A stretch of DNA of 64,000 nt, from contig JAWKRB010000006.1 of assembly GCA_041389885.1 (NCBI GenBank), positions 62,001-126,000 of the forward strand. Reading direction: 5' to 3'. A model generated the notes under the pieces. It was not told where the DNA came from. It made no database searches and saw nothing but the letters and a program-made list of their open reading frames with translations. This stretch comes from JAWKRB01 sp041389885. GTDB lineage: Bacteria > Myxococcota_A > Polyangia > Polyangiales > Ga0077539. The position numbers and the translations under genes were made by a program. The stretch's first letter is position 1, and each line of letters opens with the position of its first letter. Shown here one piece after another: positions 32,891-41,241 of the stretch.

Positions 32891-33943
32891 ATGCGACCGC
32901 TCTCGATCTTCTGTGCCGCGCTGCTCCAGCCCCTCGCCGCGGGCGCCTACGCCGACCACGGTCCTCCGCCGCGGGAGTCTGTCGCCCTCGTGCGCGTCTC
33001 GGGCCGGGCGAGCGTGCGGGGCGCGCGCGCGGAGGTGCGCTGCCGCAGCGGGCGTGTCCTCGAGCGCTGGGCGCGGTGCACCGTGCGCGCGGAGTACGCC
33101 CTCGAAGCCCACGGCGACGTCACCCTCGCGTCGCGGCTCCAGGCCGGCGACGAGGTGACCGTCGACGGCGCGCGACTCGGGACCGAGCTCCGGCTGGCCG
33201 AGGGCGCGCGCGCGATCGTGCGCGTCTCGGTGACGCGCAGCCTCGAGACGACGACCCGCGTGCGCGAGTCGCCCTGGGTGTTCGCGCCCATGGTCGTGCG
33301 GCACCCCTTCTTCGGCGAGAGCCGCACGCGGCGTTACCAGGGCGACCGCGCCGAGGTCGACGTGATCTCTGGAACCGACCTTGAGCTCGTCGACGAGCCG
33401 GCGCTCGACCGCGAGCACGACCCTGTCCTGCAGGTCACCTTCGATCGCGAGCGCTTGCTCGGGTCGGGGATGCGCGTTCGCCGCGCGGCCGACGCGACGC
33501 GGGCGGAGCAGTGCCTGCGCGTCGCGATCGGCCTGACGGCGCGCGAAGAACCGACGGGCCCGCTGATGAACGGCGGCCCGGTGCTCGCGCTGGGCTCGCG
33601 CATCTCGACGCAGGGCGCGCCCTCGCGCTTCATGCTGCGCGGCGCGTACGAGGTGGGTCTCTTCGAGCACCTCTTCGTGAGCGCGTCGGTCGAGACCGAC
33701 TTCGAGTCGCTGATGGAGTCGCTCGTGGTCGATGTCGCGAGCCCGAACTACGTGATCCTCATCCCGAGCTTTCGCCTGGGCGTGGGCGTCGTCGCCCGGC
33801 AGCTCGGCCCTCGGCCCGCCGACTTCGCGCTGCGCCTGCGCGCGGGGATGAACCTGCTCCCCGGCGGCTTCGACGCCGACTTCGACTACTGGCCCGAGCT
33901 GGGAGGATGGACGATCTCGCTCACCGGGCGTCTCAGCCCGTAG
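32891..33943 (+). CDS. Secreted or outer-membrane beta-rich protein
   Basis: A 350-residue exported protein (signal IFCAALLQPLAAGAYA). The mature part begins with a PEGA-like or small beta domain with two Cys (VRCRSGRVLERWARCTV) and ends in alternating beta strands (RFMLRGAYEVGLFEHLFVSASVETDF, FALRLRAGMNLLPGG, GGWTISLTGRLSP) that resemble an outer-membrane barrel. It is divergent from the GTPase operon across 80 bp. No family name can be given. Confidence 0.75.
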   Translation: MRPLSIFCAALLQPLAAGAYADHGPPPRESVALVRVSGRASVRGARAEVRCRSGRVLERWARCTVRAEYALEAHGDVTLASRLQAGDEVTVDGARLGTELRLAEGARAIVRVSVTRSLETTTRVRESPWVFAPMVVRHPFFGESRTRRYQGDRAEVDVISGTDLELVDEPALDREHDPVLQVTFDRERLLGSGMRVRRAADATRAEQCLRVAIGLTAREEPTGPLMNGGPVLALGSRISTQGAPSRFMLRGAYEVGLFEHLFVSASVETDFESLMESLVVDVASPNYVILIPSFRLGVGVVARQLGPRPADFALRLRAGMNLLPGGFDADFDYWPELGGWTISLTGRLSP

Positions 33944-33947
33944 CGGC

Positions 33948-35780
33948 TCACTGGGGCAGGCACACCCTGCCGACAGGCGCGGTGCCGCAGCGCGTGCCTG
34001 CGCGGCACTCGGCGCCGGGGGTGTCGCAGCGGGCGAGGGCGTAGAGCCAGCCGTCGGGGTCGAGGGTGATCGAGGTCGGAGCGAAGCCCGCGGGGAGCGT
34101 CGCGGCGCTGCTCCGACCCACGAGCTGCACCTCGAGGCGCTCGGTGCGCGCGCCGTCGCTCGCGAGCACGTCGAGGGGCGCGCGGAGCCCCTCGTCGGCG
34201 CCGCGGGTCTGCACCTGCGCGACGGTGAGGGTGCCGCCCTCGACGGTGGCCGAGAGCACGGGAAAGCCCTGCCCGTAGACCCACTCCTGAAAGAACCGCG
34301 GGAGCTCCGCGGCGGGGAACCGCGCCGCGAGCTCGCGCTCGAGGTCGGCGGTGAACACCGCGCGCTCGGCGTGACGGGTGAACCACCCCCGAAGGAACTC
34401 GGTGAGGTTGGCGGTGCCCACGCGCCGCTCGATCATGCGCAGGGTCCACGCCCCGCGCTGGTACGACACCTGGTCGAAGATCGAGAGCGGGTCGACCTCG
34501 GGGTCGGGCGGGCGCACCGGGTGGCGCACGCGCGTCAGGCGCATCTCGGCGTTGGTGGCGCGGCCCAGAAAATTGTCCCAGACGGCGCGTCCCGCGGCGG
34601 CGCCGTCGTGCTCGGTGATGAAGCGGGCGGTGAGGTACTCGGTGAAGCCCTCGCTGAGCCAGAAGTCGTTCCAGCTCCCGATGCGCACGAGGTTGCCGCT
34701 CCAGTGGTGCGCGAGCTCGTGCACGGCGGTCTGCCGCGACGTCGCGGCGCCGTCGGGGGCGTAGAGCGACTCGTCCATGCTCACGATGGTCGCGTGCTCC
34801 ATGCCGCCGCCGAAGATCGGCACCTCGGCGAAGCCCGCCTGCTCCCAGCGAAAGGGCCCGAAGTTCGCCGCGAAGTAATCGAGCGCCGCGGGCACGTCGC
34901 CGAAGATGCCGTCGGCGCGGGAGGCGTGCTGTCGGTAGGTGTACCAGCGCAGCGCGGCGCCCGAGGCGGGGGCCACGCCGGCGCCCTCGGTCCACCCCTC
35001 GTAGGCGGAGACGTGGATGTCGTACGAGGGCATCTGCGTGAGGCACTCGTACCGCCAGGTGCGCGTGCCGTCGGCGTTGTCGGTGACCTCGCCGCGGCGC
35101 CCGTTGGAGAGCACGGTGAGCGCCGAGGGGAAGGTCGCGCGCATCGCCACCATCACGCCGTCGCGGGGGTGGTCGCGCATGGGGAGCCAGCGACGTCCGC
35201 GCATGGGCCAGTCGAGGGAGAGGAAGATCCCCTCGCCGACGCCGTTGGGCCTCGCGGCGATGAGCCCGCCGTAGGTCACGAAGTCACCCACGGTGACGGT
35301 GCGGCTCTGGAGCAGCGCGCCGTGGTAGCGCACCGTCGCGTGAAAGACCTCGCCCGCGCGCCTCGGTCGATCGAGGGGGACCCGCAGCGCGGCGCCCTCG
35401 CGCGTCGCGGTCACCGCGGCGCCCTCGACCTCCGTCGCGTCGACGGTGTTGCCCTCGAAGTCGAGGGTGATGGCGTCGATGTCGCCCGTGGCGACGAAGG
35501 TGCCCGTGAGCGACGCCGCGAAGGTCTCGTTCATCGCGGGGGCGCCGTCGACCCGGAGCTCGATGTCGTAGCCGATGGCGTCGAAGCCCGGGAGCGTCGG
35601 GTCGTAGGTGTCGAACGCGCGGCCGTGAAAGCTGCCCATGGCGCGCGGAACGTCTTCTGCGACAGGCACATCGGCGACGTCGGCGACGTCGCGGGGCGCG
35701 GTCGAGGCGTCGAGGGGGAGCGCGACGTGGGCCTCGCAGCCGAGGAGCGCGAGGCACGCGAGAAACTGTGCGGGGCGCAT
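33948..35780 (-). CDS. M1-family aminopeptidase-like lipoprotein
   Basis: A 610-residue lipoprotein (lipobox LALLGC near residue 15) with an M1 peptidase domain: GGMEHAT as the exopeptidase motif, HELAHHW as HExxH, and the third ligand Glu in FWLSEGFTEYLTARF. Further blocks include DNFLGRATNAEM, YQRGAWTLRMIERR, and a C-terminal domain with the Cys-rich ending ARCDTPGAECRAGTRCG. It probably cleaves peptides at the cell surface. The start is chosen at MRPAQF so that the lipobox stands 15 residues in. It is divergent from the vault-like protein gene. Confidence 0.92.
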   Translation of the reverse strand: MRPAQFLACLALLGCEAHVALPLDASTAPRDVADVADVPVAEDVPRAMGSFHGRAFDTYDPTLPGFDAIGYDIELRVDGAPAMNETFAASLTGTFVATGDIDAITLDFEGNTVDATEVEGAAVTATREGAALRVPLDRPRRAGEVFHATVRYHGALLQSRTVTVGDFVTYGGLIAARPNGVGEGIFLSLDWPMRGRRWLPMRDHPRDGVMVAMRATFPSALTVLSNGRRGEVTDNADGTRTWRYECLTQMPSYDIHVSAYEGWTEGAGVAPASGAALRWYTYRQHASRADGIFGDVPAALDYFAANFGPFRWEQAGFAEVPIFGGGMEHATIVSMDESLYAPDGAATSRQTAVHELAHHWSGNLVRIGSWNDFWLSEGFTEYLTARFITEHDGAAAGRAVWDNFLGRATNAEMRLTRVRHPVRPPDPEVDPLSIFDQVSYQRGAWTLRMIERRVGTANLTEFLRGWFTRHAERAVFTADLERELAARFPAAELPRFFQEWVYGQGFPVLSATVEGGTLTVAQVQTRGADEGLRAPLDVLASDGARTERLEVQLVGRSSAATLPAGFAPTSITLDPDGWLYALARCDTPGAECRAGTRCGTAPVGRVCLPQ

Positions 35781-35878
35781 GGCGTATGTAGGGTCGCGCG
35801 GCGGCGTCGCCATCGCAACGCGCTTGTCGGCACCGGGGGCGTCCCCATGGTCCGAGGCGCGAAGAAGGAGCGAGCTAC

Positions 35879-38323
35879 ATGGGAGACAGCGATCGAGGGA
35901 GGGAGCGGGACCTGGTCCTCGCCCCCAACGAGTTTGCGTTCATTTCAGACGAGACCAAGGGGAACATCAACGTCTACGTCGGGCCCCACAAGACGAGCCT
36001 CGCGAACACCGACCGTCCGGTGGTCTTCAACTACGAGAGCAAGCGCTTCGACCGCTGCACGCTGGAGCAGGCGACGCAGACAATGGCCGTGGCTCCCGAG
36101 GGCTGGTACCTCGTGCTCAAGAACCCCGCGAAGGACAAGTCGCACCCGCGCACCGGCGCCTTGAACAACCTCCCCGACCTCGACGTGGGGCGCAAGGTGA
36201 ACACCCCCGGGCCCGTCTCGTTCGCGCTCTGGCCCGGGCAGATGGTGAAGGTGGTGCAGGGCCATCACCTCCGCTCGAACCAGTACCTCATCGCCCGCGT
36301 CTACGACGAGGAGGCCGCGAAGGAGAACTGGAAGCACGCGGTCTTCAAGCCCCGCAGCGAGTCAGACGCCGAGCGGCTCCGCGCCGAGGAGCTCACCCTC
36401 GGGCGCACGCTGGTCATCCAGGGCACCGAGGTGAGCTATCACATCCCGCCGACGGGCATCGAGGTGGTGCGCGACGAGCAGGGCCGCCACGTGCGCGAGG
36501 CCGTCACGCTGGAGCGGCTGGAGTACTGCATCCTCCTCGACGAGGACGGCAACAAGCGCTTCGTGCGCGGCCCGGCGGTGGTCTTTCCGAGGAGCACTGA
36601 GGCCTTCGTCGAGCGCGGGGGCGCGCGAAAGTTTCGCGCCATCGAGCTCAACGAGAACAGCGGGATCTTCGTCAAGGTCATCGCGCCCTACGAGGACGAG
36701 GGCCGCGCCTACAAGGTCGGCGACGAGCTCTTCATCACGGGCAAGGACCAGATGATCTACTTCCCCCGCCCCGAGCACGCGGTGGTGAAGTACAGCGACC
36801 AGGAGATCCACTACGCCCTGGCGATCCCCGCGGGCGAGGGGCGCTACGTGCTCGACCGGAACACCGGCACGATCACCCTCAAGCGCGGCCCGGCGATCTA
36901 CCTCCCCGATCCCCGCCGCGAGGTCATCGTGCGCCGCGTGCTCGACGAGCGCGCGGTGCGCCTGTGGTTCCCCGGCAACGAGCAGGCGGTGGTGGCGAAC
37001 CAGCGCCTCGCGGAGATTCAGCGGCGCAGCGGCGCGTCGGAGCCGCGCGCGGAGGGGGTGGCGCGGCCGGCTCCCGCGCCCGCCGGGGCGCCCGCCGAGG
37101 CCGCCGCGGTCTCGAAGGCCAGCTTCGCGGGCGACGACTTTCACCGCCGCCAGAACTTCACGCCCCCGCGGCAGCTCGTGCTCGACACCAAGTACGAGGG
37201 CGCCGTCTCGATCTCGGTGTGGACCGGCTACGCGGTGATGGTGGTCAACCGCACCGGCGAGCGCAGGGTGATCGTCGGCCCGCACACCCACCTGCTGGAG
37301 TACGACGAGTCGCTGCAGGCCCTGGAGCTGAGCACGGGCACGCCCAAGAGCGACGCGAGCCTCTTTCGCACGGCGTACCTCCGGGTGCTGCACAACAAGG
37401 TCAGCGACGAGGTGCACGCCGAGACCCGGGACCTCTGCAAGGTGCGCCTCACGCTCTCGTACCGCGTCGATTTCGACGGCGACCCGAACCGCTGGTTCAA
37501 CGCCGAGAACTACGTGAAGTTCCTCACCGACCACCTGCGGTCGCTGCTGCGGCACGCGATCAAGCAGTGCGGCGTCGAGGACTTCTACGCCCGCTCGACC
37601 ACCCTCGTGCGCGACGTGATCCTCGGCGCCCAGGGGGAGGACGGCAAGCGCCCTGGGCGCGCCTTCGCCGAGAACGGGATGCGGGTCTACGACGTCGAGG
37701 TGCTCGACGTGACCCTCGGCGACGAGCCCATCGCCGACCTGCTCACCGAGGCGCAGCACGCGGCGGTGCGCCAGGCCCTCGCGGTGAGCGCCGAGCGCCG
37801 CAGGCTGGAGCTCACCCGCGAGGTCGAGACGACCCGGCAGCAGGTGCTCGGGCTGCAGAACGAGTCGCGACTCACCGAGGCCGAGCTGAGGCTGAAGGAG
37901 CTCGCCGCGCAGCTCAGCGTGCAGCAGGCCGAGGTGCGCAACGAGGCGACGGTGAGGGCGCAGCGGCAGGAGGCGCAGCGCGCCGAGCAGCCGCTCCTCG
38001 ACGCGGTGCACGGCGCCGAGCTCGCCCGACTCCGCGCCAAGGCCGAGCAGGACCAGGCCCTCGCGAAGACCGCGCTCGACCAGCGCCTCACCGCCCTCGG
38101 CGCCGAGGTGCGCGCGGTGGTCGACAAGGCCCAGGCGGTCTCGCCCGACCTCATCGCGGCGCTCCAGGCCTTCTCCGACCGCGCGCTCGCCGAGCGCATG
38201 GCCGAGAGCATGGCGCCGCTGGCGATCCTCGGCGGAGAGAGCGTCGCCGCCGTGCTCGCGCGGCTCCTCGAGGGCACGCCCCTCGCGAAGGCCCTCCCCA
38301 CGGGCGCGCCCAAGCAGCCCTGA
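35879..38323 (+). CDS. Major vault protein (MVP) homologue
   Basis: An 814-residue homologue of the eukaryotic major vault protein (about 890 residues), the shell protein of vault particles. Residues about 10-375 are MVP-type beta repeats (NINVYVGPHKTSL, VSFALWPGQMVKVVQGHHLRSN, FVRGPAVVFP, VLDRNTGTITLKRGPAIYLPDP). A Pro/Ala linker follows at about 393-415. The SPFH-like shoulder domain lies at about 430-610 (AVSISVWTGYAVMVVNRTG, LLEYDESLQALELSTGTPK, LTLSYRVDFDG, ENGMRVYDVEVLDV). A long charged cap helix spans about 625-760, and a cap-ring-like end follows. AAGGAG stands 8 bases before the ATG. There is no signal peptide, so it is cytoplasmic. A small membrane protein gene follows after 27 bp. 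Confidence 0.93.
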   Translation: MGDSDRGRERDLVLAPNEFAFISDETKGNINVYVGPHKTSLANTDRPVVFNYESKRFDRCTLEQATQTMAVAPEGWYLVLKNPAKDKSHPRTGALNNLPDLDVGRKVNTPGPVSFALWPGQMVKVVQGHHLRSNQYLIARVYDEEAAKENWKHAVFKPRSESDAERLRAEELTLGRTLVIQGTEVSYHIPPTGIEVVRDEQGRHVREAVTLERLEYCILLDEDGNKRFVRGPAVVFPRSTEAFVERGGARKFRAIELNENSGIFVKVIAPYEDEGRAYKVGDELFITGKDQMIYFPRPEHAVVKYSDQEIHYALAIPAGEGRYVLDRNTGTITLKRGPAIYLPDPRREVIVRRVLDERAVRLWFPGNEQAVVANQRLAEIQRRSGASEPRAEGVARPAPAPAGAPAEAAAVSKASFAGDDFHRRQNFTPPRQLVLDTKYEGAVSISVWTGYAVMVVNRTGERRVIVGPHTHLLEYDESLQALELSTGTPKSDASLFRTAYLRVLHNKVSDEVHAETRDLCKVRLTLSYRVDFDGDPNRWFNAENYVKFLTDHLRSLLRHAIKQCGVEDFYARSTTLVRDVILGAQGEDGKRPGRAFAENGMRVYDVEVLDVTLGDEPIADLLTEAQHAAVRQALAVSAERRRLELTREVETTRQQVLGLQNESRLTEAELRLKELAAQLSVQQAEVRNEATVRAQRQEAQRAEQPLLDAVHGAELARLRAKAEQDQALAKTALDQRLTALGAEVRAVVDKAQAVSPDLIAALQAFSDRALAERMAESMAPLAILGGESVAAVLARLLEGTPLAKALPTGAPKQP

Positions 38324-38350
38324 ACGCCCCTGCGTGATAGCGTCGCCCCG

Positions 38351-38824
38351 ATGGCGGACGACGACCTCGAGGTCCTCTACGAACCCCAGCGCGGCTCTGC
38401 GCGCGCCCTCGCGGCGTCGTGGATCGGCGCGGCGCTATTCCTGTGCTTCGTGGCGTGGCTGATGTTCCGCCTGCTGCGCAGCCCGCTCTCGATGGGCATC
38501 GCCGCGGCGGTCACCGCCGTCGTGCTCCTCGCGCAGAGCCGCTACGCGCCGGGCGGCGTGCGCGCGACCCGCCGCGTCACCGCCGACCGCCGCGCGCGCA
38601 CGGTGACCTGGGTCTGGCGCGGCGGCGAGCTCTGCCTGCCGTGGAGCGAGATCGAGTCGCTGCAGGCCGAGCGCGTGACCGGCGGCGACGGCGTCGACCT
38701 CGCCGCGGTGGTGCTCCATCGCGCGGGCGGCGAGGTCTTGCGCTTCGGCGTGCGCACCGACGACGCCGCGAAGGGCATCACCGACGCGCTCGCCGCGCTG
38801 CGCGCCGAGGCGCCGCCCGCCTGA
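38351..38824 (+). CDS. Two-helix membrane protein with PH-like domain, next to vault gene
   Basis: A 157-residue protein. Two membrane helices (WIGAALFLCFVAWLMFRLL and MGIAAAVTAVVLLAQ) are followed by a compact beta-rich cytosolic domain (RTVTWVWRGGELCLPWSEIESLQAERV, VVLHRAGGEVLRFGVRTDD) that reads like a bacterial PH-type domain. It lies 27 bp after the vault-like gene and in the same direction, so co-transcription is likely. A role in tethering the particle to the membrane is only a suggestion. Confidence 0.78.
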   Translation: MADDDLEVLYEPQRGSARALAASWIGAALFLCFVAWLMFRLLRSPLSMGIAAAVTAVVLLAQSRYAPGGVRATRRVTADRRARTVTWVWRGGELCLPWSEIESLQAERVTGGDGVDLAAVVLHRAGGEVLRFGVRTDDAAKGITDALAALRAEAPPA

Positions 38825-38827
38825 CGC

Positions 38828-39538
38828 TCAGCGCCGCCCCCGCGAGCCGCCGCTCCGCCGCCCCCGCGGGGTCGAGAAGCTCGCCCAGAGCCGCTCGAAC
38901 TCGCGGCTGAAGGACTCGACCAGCGCGGCGTCTTCGGTCACCACGACGTTCTCCTGGTTGTAGTTCGCGGCGCTGCGGGTCCAGTTGTAGCTCCCGGTGA
39001 GCAGGCGCGCGTCGTCGAAGATCGCGAACTTGTGGTGCATGTGCGCGTCGGTGTCGTCGACGCGGGTCTCGACGCCCGCGTCGCGCAGCGCCAGCACGTC
39101 GGAGCCCTCGTCGCCGGCCTTGTCGTTGTCGCTGATGATCCGCAGGCGCACGCCCCTGCGCCGCGCGCCGAGCATCGCCGAGCGAATGCGGTCGTCGGTG
39201 ATGGTGAACACGCACACGTCCGCGCGGTGACGGGCGCGGTCGAACTCCTCGCGGATGAGGTCGAGGCAGTCGTCGCCGGGGCTGAAGCACGCGCGCGACG
39301 CGGGCGCTGCCCTCGACGCGTCGGCGAGCTTGACCAGCCAGCCCAGCGCGTCGCGCATCGCGGCCGACGACTTCGCGGCCTGCGCGATCGCGACGGCCTG
39401 CGCGCAGAAGACCGTGAGCGCCTCGGGGTCGAGCGGGCCGTGGGCGAGCACCGCGTCGACCCTCTGCCGCGTCGAGGCGGGGATGCGCGGGTCGCGCAGG
39501 GTGCGCTCGATCAGGGCTTCGAGCTCGCGGGTGCTCAC
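38828..39538 (-). CDS. Phospholipase-D-like (PLDc_2) protein, single HKD motif
   Basis: A 236-residue protein with one HxKxxxxD motif (HMHHKFAIFDDARLLTGSYNWTRSA), resembling mitochondrial cardiolipin hydrolase/Nuc-type members that act as dimers. The catalytic domain covers about residues 95-220; the N-terminal about 90 residues are helical. The start at VSTREL (GTG) is supported by TGAGGA upstream; an in-frame GTG 11 codons earlier is possible. Substrate (DNA, RNA or lipid) unknown. Convergent with the vault-gene pair with 3 bp between. Confidence 0.85.
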   Translation of the reverse strand: MSTRELEALIERTLRDPRIPASTRQRVDAVLAHGPLDPEALTVFCAQAVAIAQAAKSSAAMRDALGWLVKLADASRAAPASRACFSPGDDCLDLIREEFDRARHRADVCVFTITDDRIRSAMLGARRRGVRLRIISDNDKAGDEGSDVLALRDAGVETRVDDTDAHMHHKFAIFDDARLLTGSYNWTRSAANYNQENVVVTEDAALVESFSREFERLWASFSTPRGRRSGGSRGRR

Positions 39539-39580
39539 GTCAGGGTCCTCACGCCGCGTACCGTAGTACACGGCGCGGGC

Positions 39581-40636
39581 TCAGGGCGCGAAGCCTGGAG
39601 GCATCGCGGTGTTGCCGCCGGGGAGCGCGGTGCCCCCGGCCGCGGCGGGGGTGCAGGCGATGTTGCGACCGAAGGTGCCGGTGCACCGGTAGCCGATGAG
39701 CCCGTCGGGGCGTCGCGCGCGCCGGAGGTCGGGGACCATGTCCATCACGGTCATGATGCGCCCCGCGACCTCGGACTTGTTTCGGTACACGTCGGTGAGC
39801 CGAAAGCGCAGGCCGATGTTCATCGCGCTGTCGCTGAAGTTCGGGCGCAGGTCGATGCGCCCGTCCATCTGGAGGTCGAACTCCGCCGAGTGCGCCTGAA
39901 CCCGCTCGAGCAGCGCGGCGCCGCGCCGGATGTTCACCCCAAGCTCGAGGTTGCCCGCGCGAATGGCCTCGATGGTCACGCCGCCGAAGCCGGGGAGCTG
40001 GTACTGCGCCCGCCCGTCGCCGAGGGTGAGCGCGGACACCGTGAGCCGTACGCTGCCCTCCGCGAGGCTGGTGCGGCCCTCGGGGAGGGTGACGTCGACG
40101 GTGCCGGCCATGGTGCCGCGCACGGGGAGCCCGACCATGGCCGCGAGGGGGGCGATGTCGGCCACCCGCAGGTCGCTGAGCTCCATCTTCAGCGCCCGGA
40201 GGCCTGGCATGGGCGTGCCGAAGAAGATCGACGCCTCGCCCTCGATCTGCCCGCCGAGGCCCTCGACGAGGTAGCTCAGGTTCGCGTGCTGGGTGAGCAG
40301 CCCGAAGATCGAGACGCGCACGCGCACGCGGTCGAGGACCATGCGCGTCTCGCGGTCGGTGGGGCGCTCGGGGAGGGAGGTGACGGTGACGCCGCGAAAC
40401 TCCAGGCCGGGGAAGAAGGTCGGGCTGAGGCGCTCGATGTCGAGGAGCATCGAGGAGGGCGTCGAGCGGCCCCCCGGCGCGGTCCTGGGCGCCTCGGCGG
40501 CGGCGATGATCGCCTCCTTGAGGCGGTCGTACGGAAAGGTCACGTACAGGAAGGTGACGAAGAAGAACGCGAAGAAGATGGGGTAGCCGACGACCCGCAG
40601 GAGGATCGGGCGCAGCGCGAGGAGCCGCTCTTTCAT
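39581..40636 (-). CDS. gspN: Type II secretion protein GspN
   Basis: A 351-residue inner-membrane protein closing the T2SS operon. One N-terminal helix (VVGYPIFFAFFFVTFLYVTF) is followed by a periplasmic beta-rich domain rich in AsmA-like strands (LSDLRVADIAPLAAMVGLPVRGTMAGTVDVTLP). Length and placement match GspN of delta-proteobacteria, which assists the inner-membrane platform. Its start overlaps the gspM stop (ATGA). Confidence 0.85.
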   Translation of the reverse strand: MKERLLALRPILLRVVGYPIFFAFFFVTFLYVTFPYDRLKEAIIAAAEAPRTAPGGRSTPSSMLLDIERLSPTFFPGLEFRGVTVTSLPERPTDRETRMVLDRVRVRVSIFGLLTQHANLSYLVEGLGGQIEGEASIFFGTPMPGLRALKMELSDLRVADIAPLAAMVGLPVRGTMAGTVDVTLPEGRTSLAEGSVRLTVSALTLGDGRAQYQLPGFGGVTIEAIRAGNLELGVNIRRGAALLERVQAHSAEFDLQMDGRIDLRPNFSDSAMNIGLRFRLTDVYRNKSEVAGRIMTVMDMVPDLRRARRPDGLIGYRCTGTFGRNIACTPAAAGGTALPGGNTAMPPGFAP

Positions 40637-41238
40637 CGGGCGTTCCCCCCGTTCGCGGGGCGATCCGCGGAGCCGGGGCGGGCCTCGGCGGCGTGCTCCC
40701 AGGTGGCGATGACCATGTCGTCGACGTCGTAGCGGTCGCGCTCGCCGAAGCGGCGCCGAACGCGGATCTGCGTGATCGCGATGGGGAAGGGCGCCTGCTC
40801 GAGGCGGTCCATGAAGTCGGCGAGGGCCGTGAGGCTCACCGCGCGCAGTCGAATCTGCACGCTGCGCTCGGTGAACCGACGACCGACCGTCGCCGCGGGG
40901 CGGTCCTGCGCCTCGGCGACCTGCACCTCGGCCTCGCCGGCCTTGGCCTCGACGAAGGTCGTGAGGGCGGGCGGGCGCTGTCGGTACCGCGCGAGGAGCG
41001 TCTCCCGTCGGGCGGCGCGCTGCGCGATCTCAGGGCGCAGGCGCTGGATGGTCCGCAGCGCCTCGAGGGTGTCGGCGCGCTCGGCCTCCATCGACGCGAG
41101 CCGTCGCGACGAGAGCCACGAGACCAGAAAGAACACGAAGAGCAGGGTCGCGAAGCCCAGGAGGAGCAGCAGTCGGCGCTCGCGCGGAGAGAGGCCCGCG
41201 AGGGCGCCGGTCATGGTTCCGAGTCCAGCGGCGGCCAT
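40633..41238 (-). CDS. gspM: Type II secretion protein GspM
   Basis: A 201-residue bitopic protein of the inner-membrane platform. It has a short cytosolic part (LSPRERRLLLLLG), one helix (ATLLFVFFLVSWL), a coiled segment and a periplasmic ferredoxin-like domain. It pairs with GspL. It sits 3 bp after gspL and its stop overlaps the gspN start. Confidence 0.85.
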   Translation of the reverse strand: MAAAGLGTMTGALAGLSPRERRLLLLLGFATLLFVFFLVSWLSSRRLASMEAERADTLEALRTIQRLRPEIAQRAARRETLLARYRQRPPALTTFVEAKAGEAEVQVAEAQDRPAATVGRRFTERSVQIRLRAVSLTALADFMDRLEQAPFPIAITQIRVRRRFGERDRYDVDDMVIATWEHAAEARPGSADRPANGGNAR

Positions 41239-41241
41239 GGC

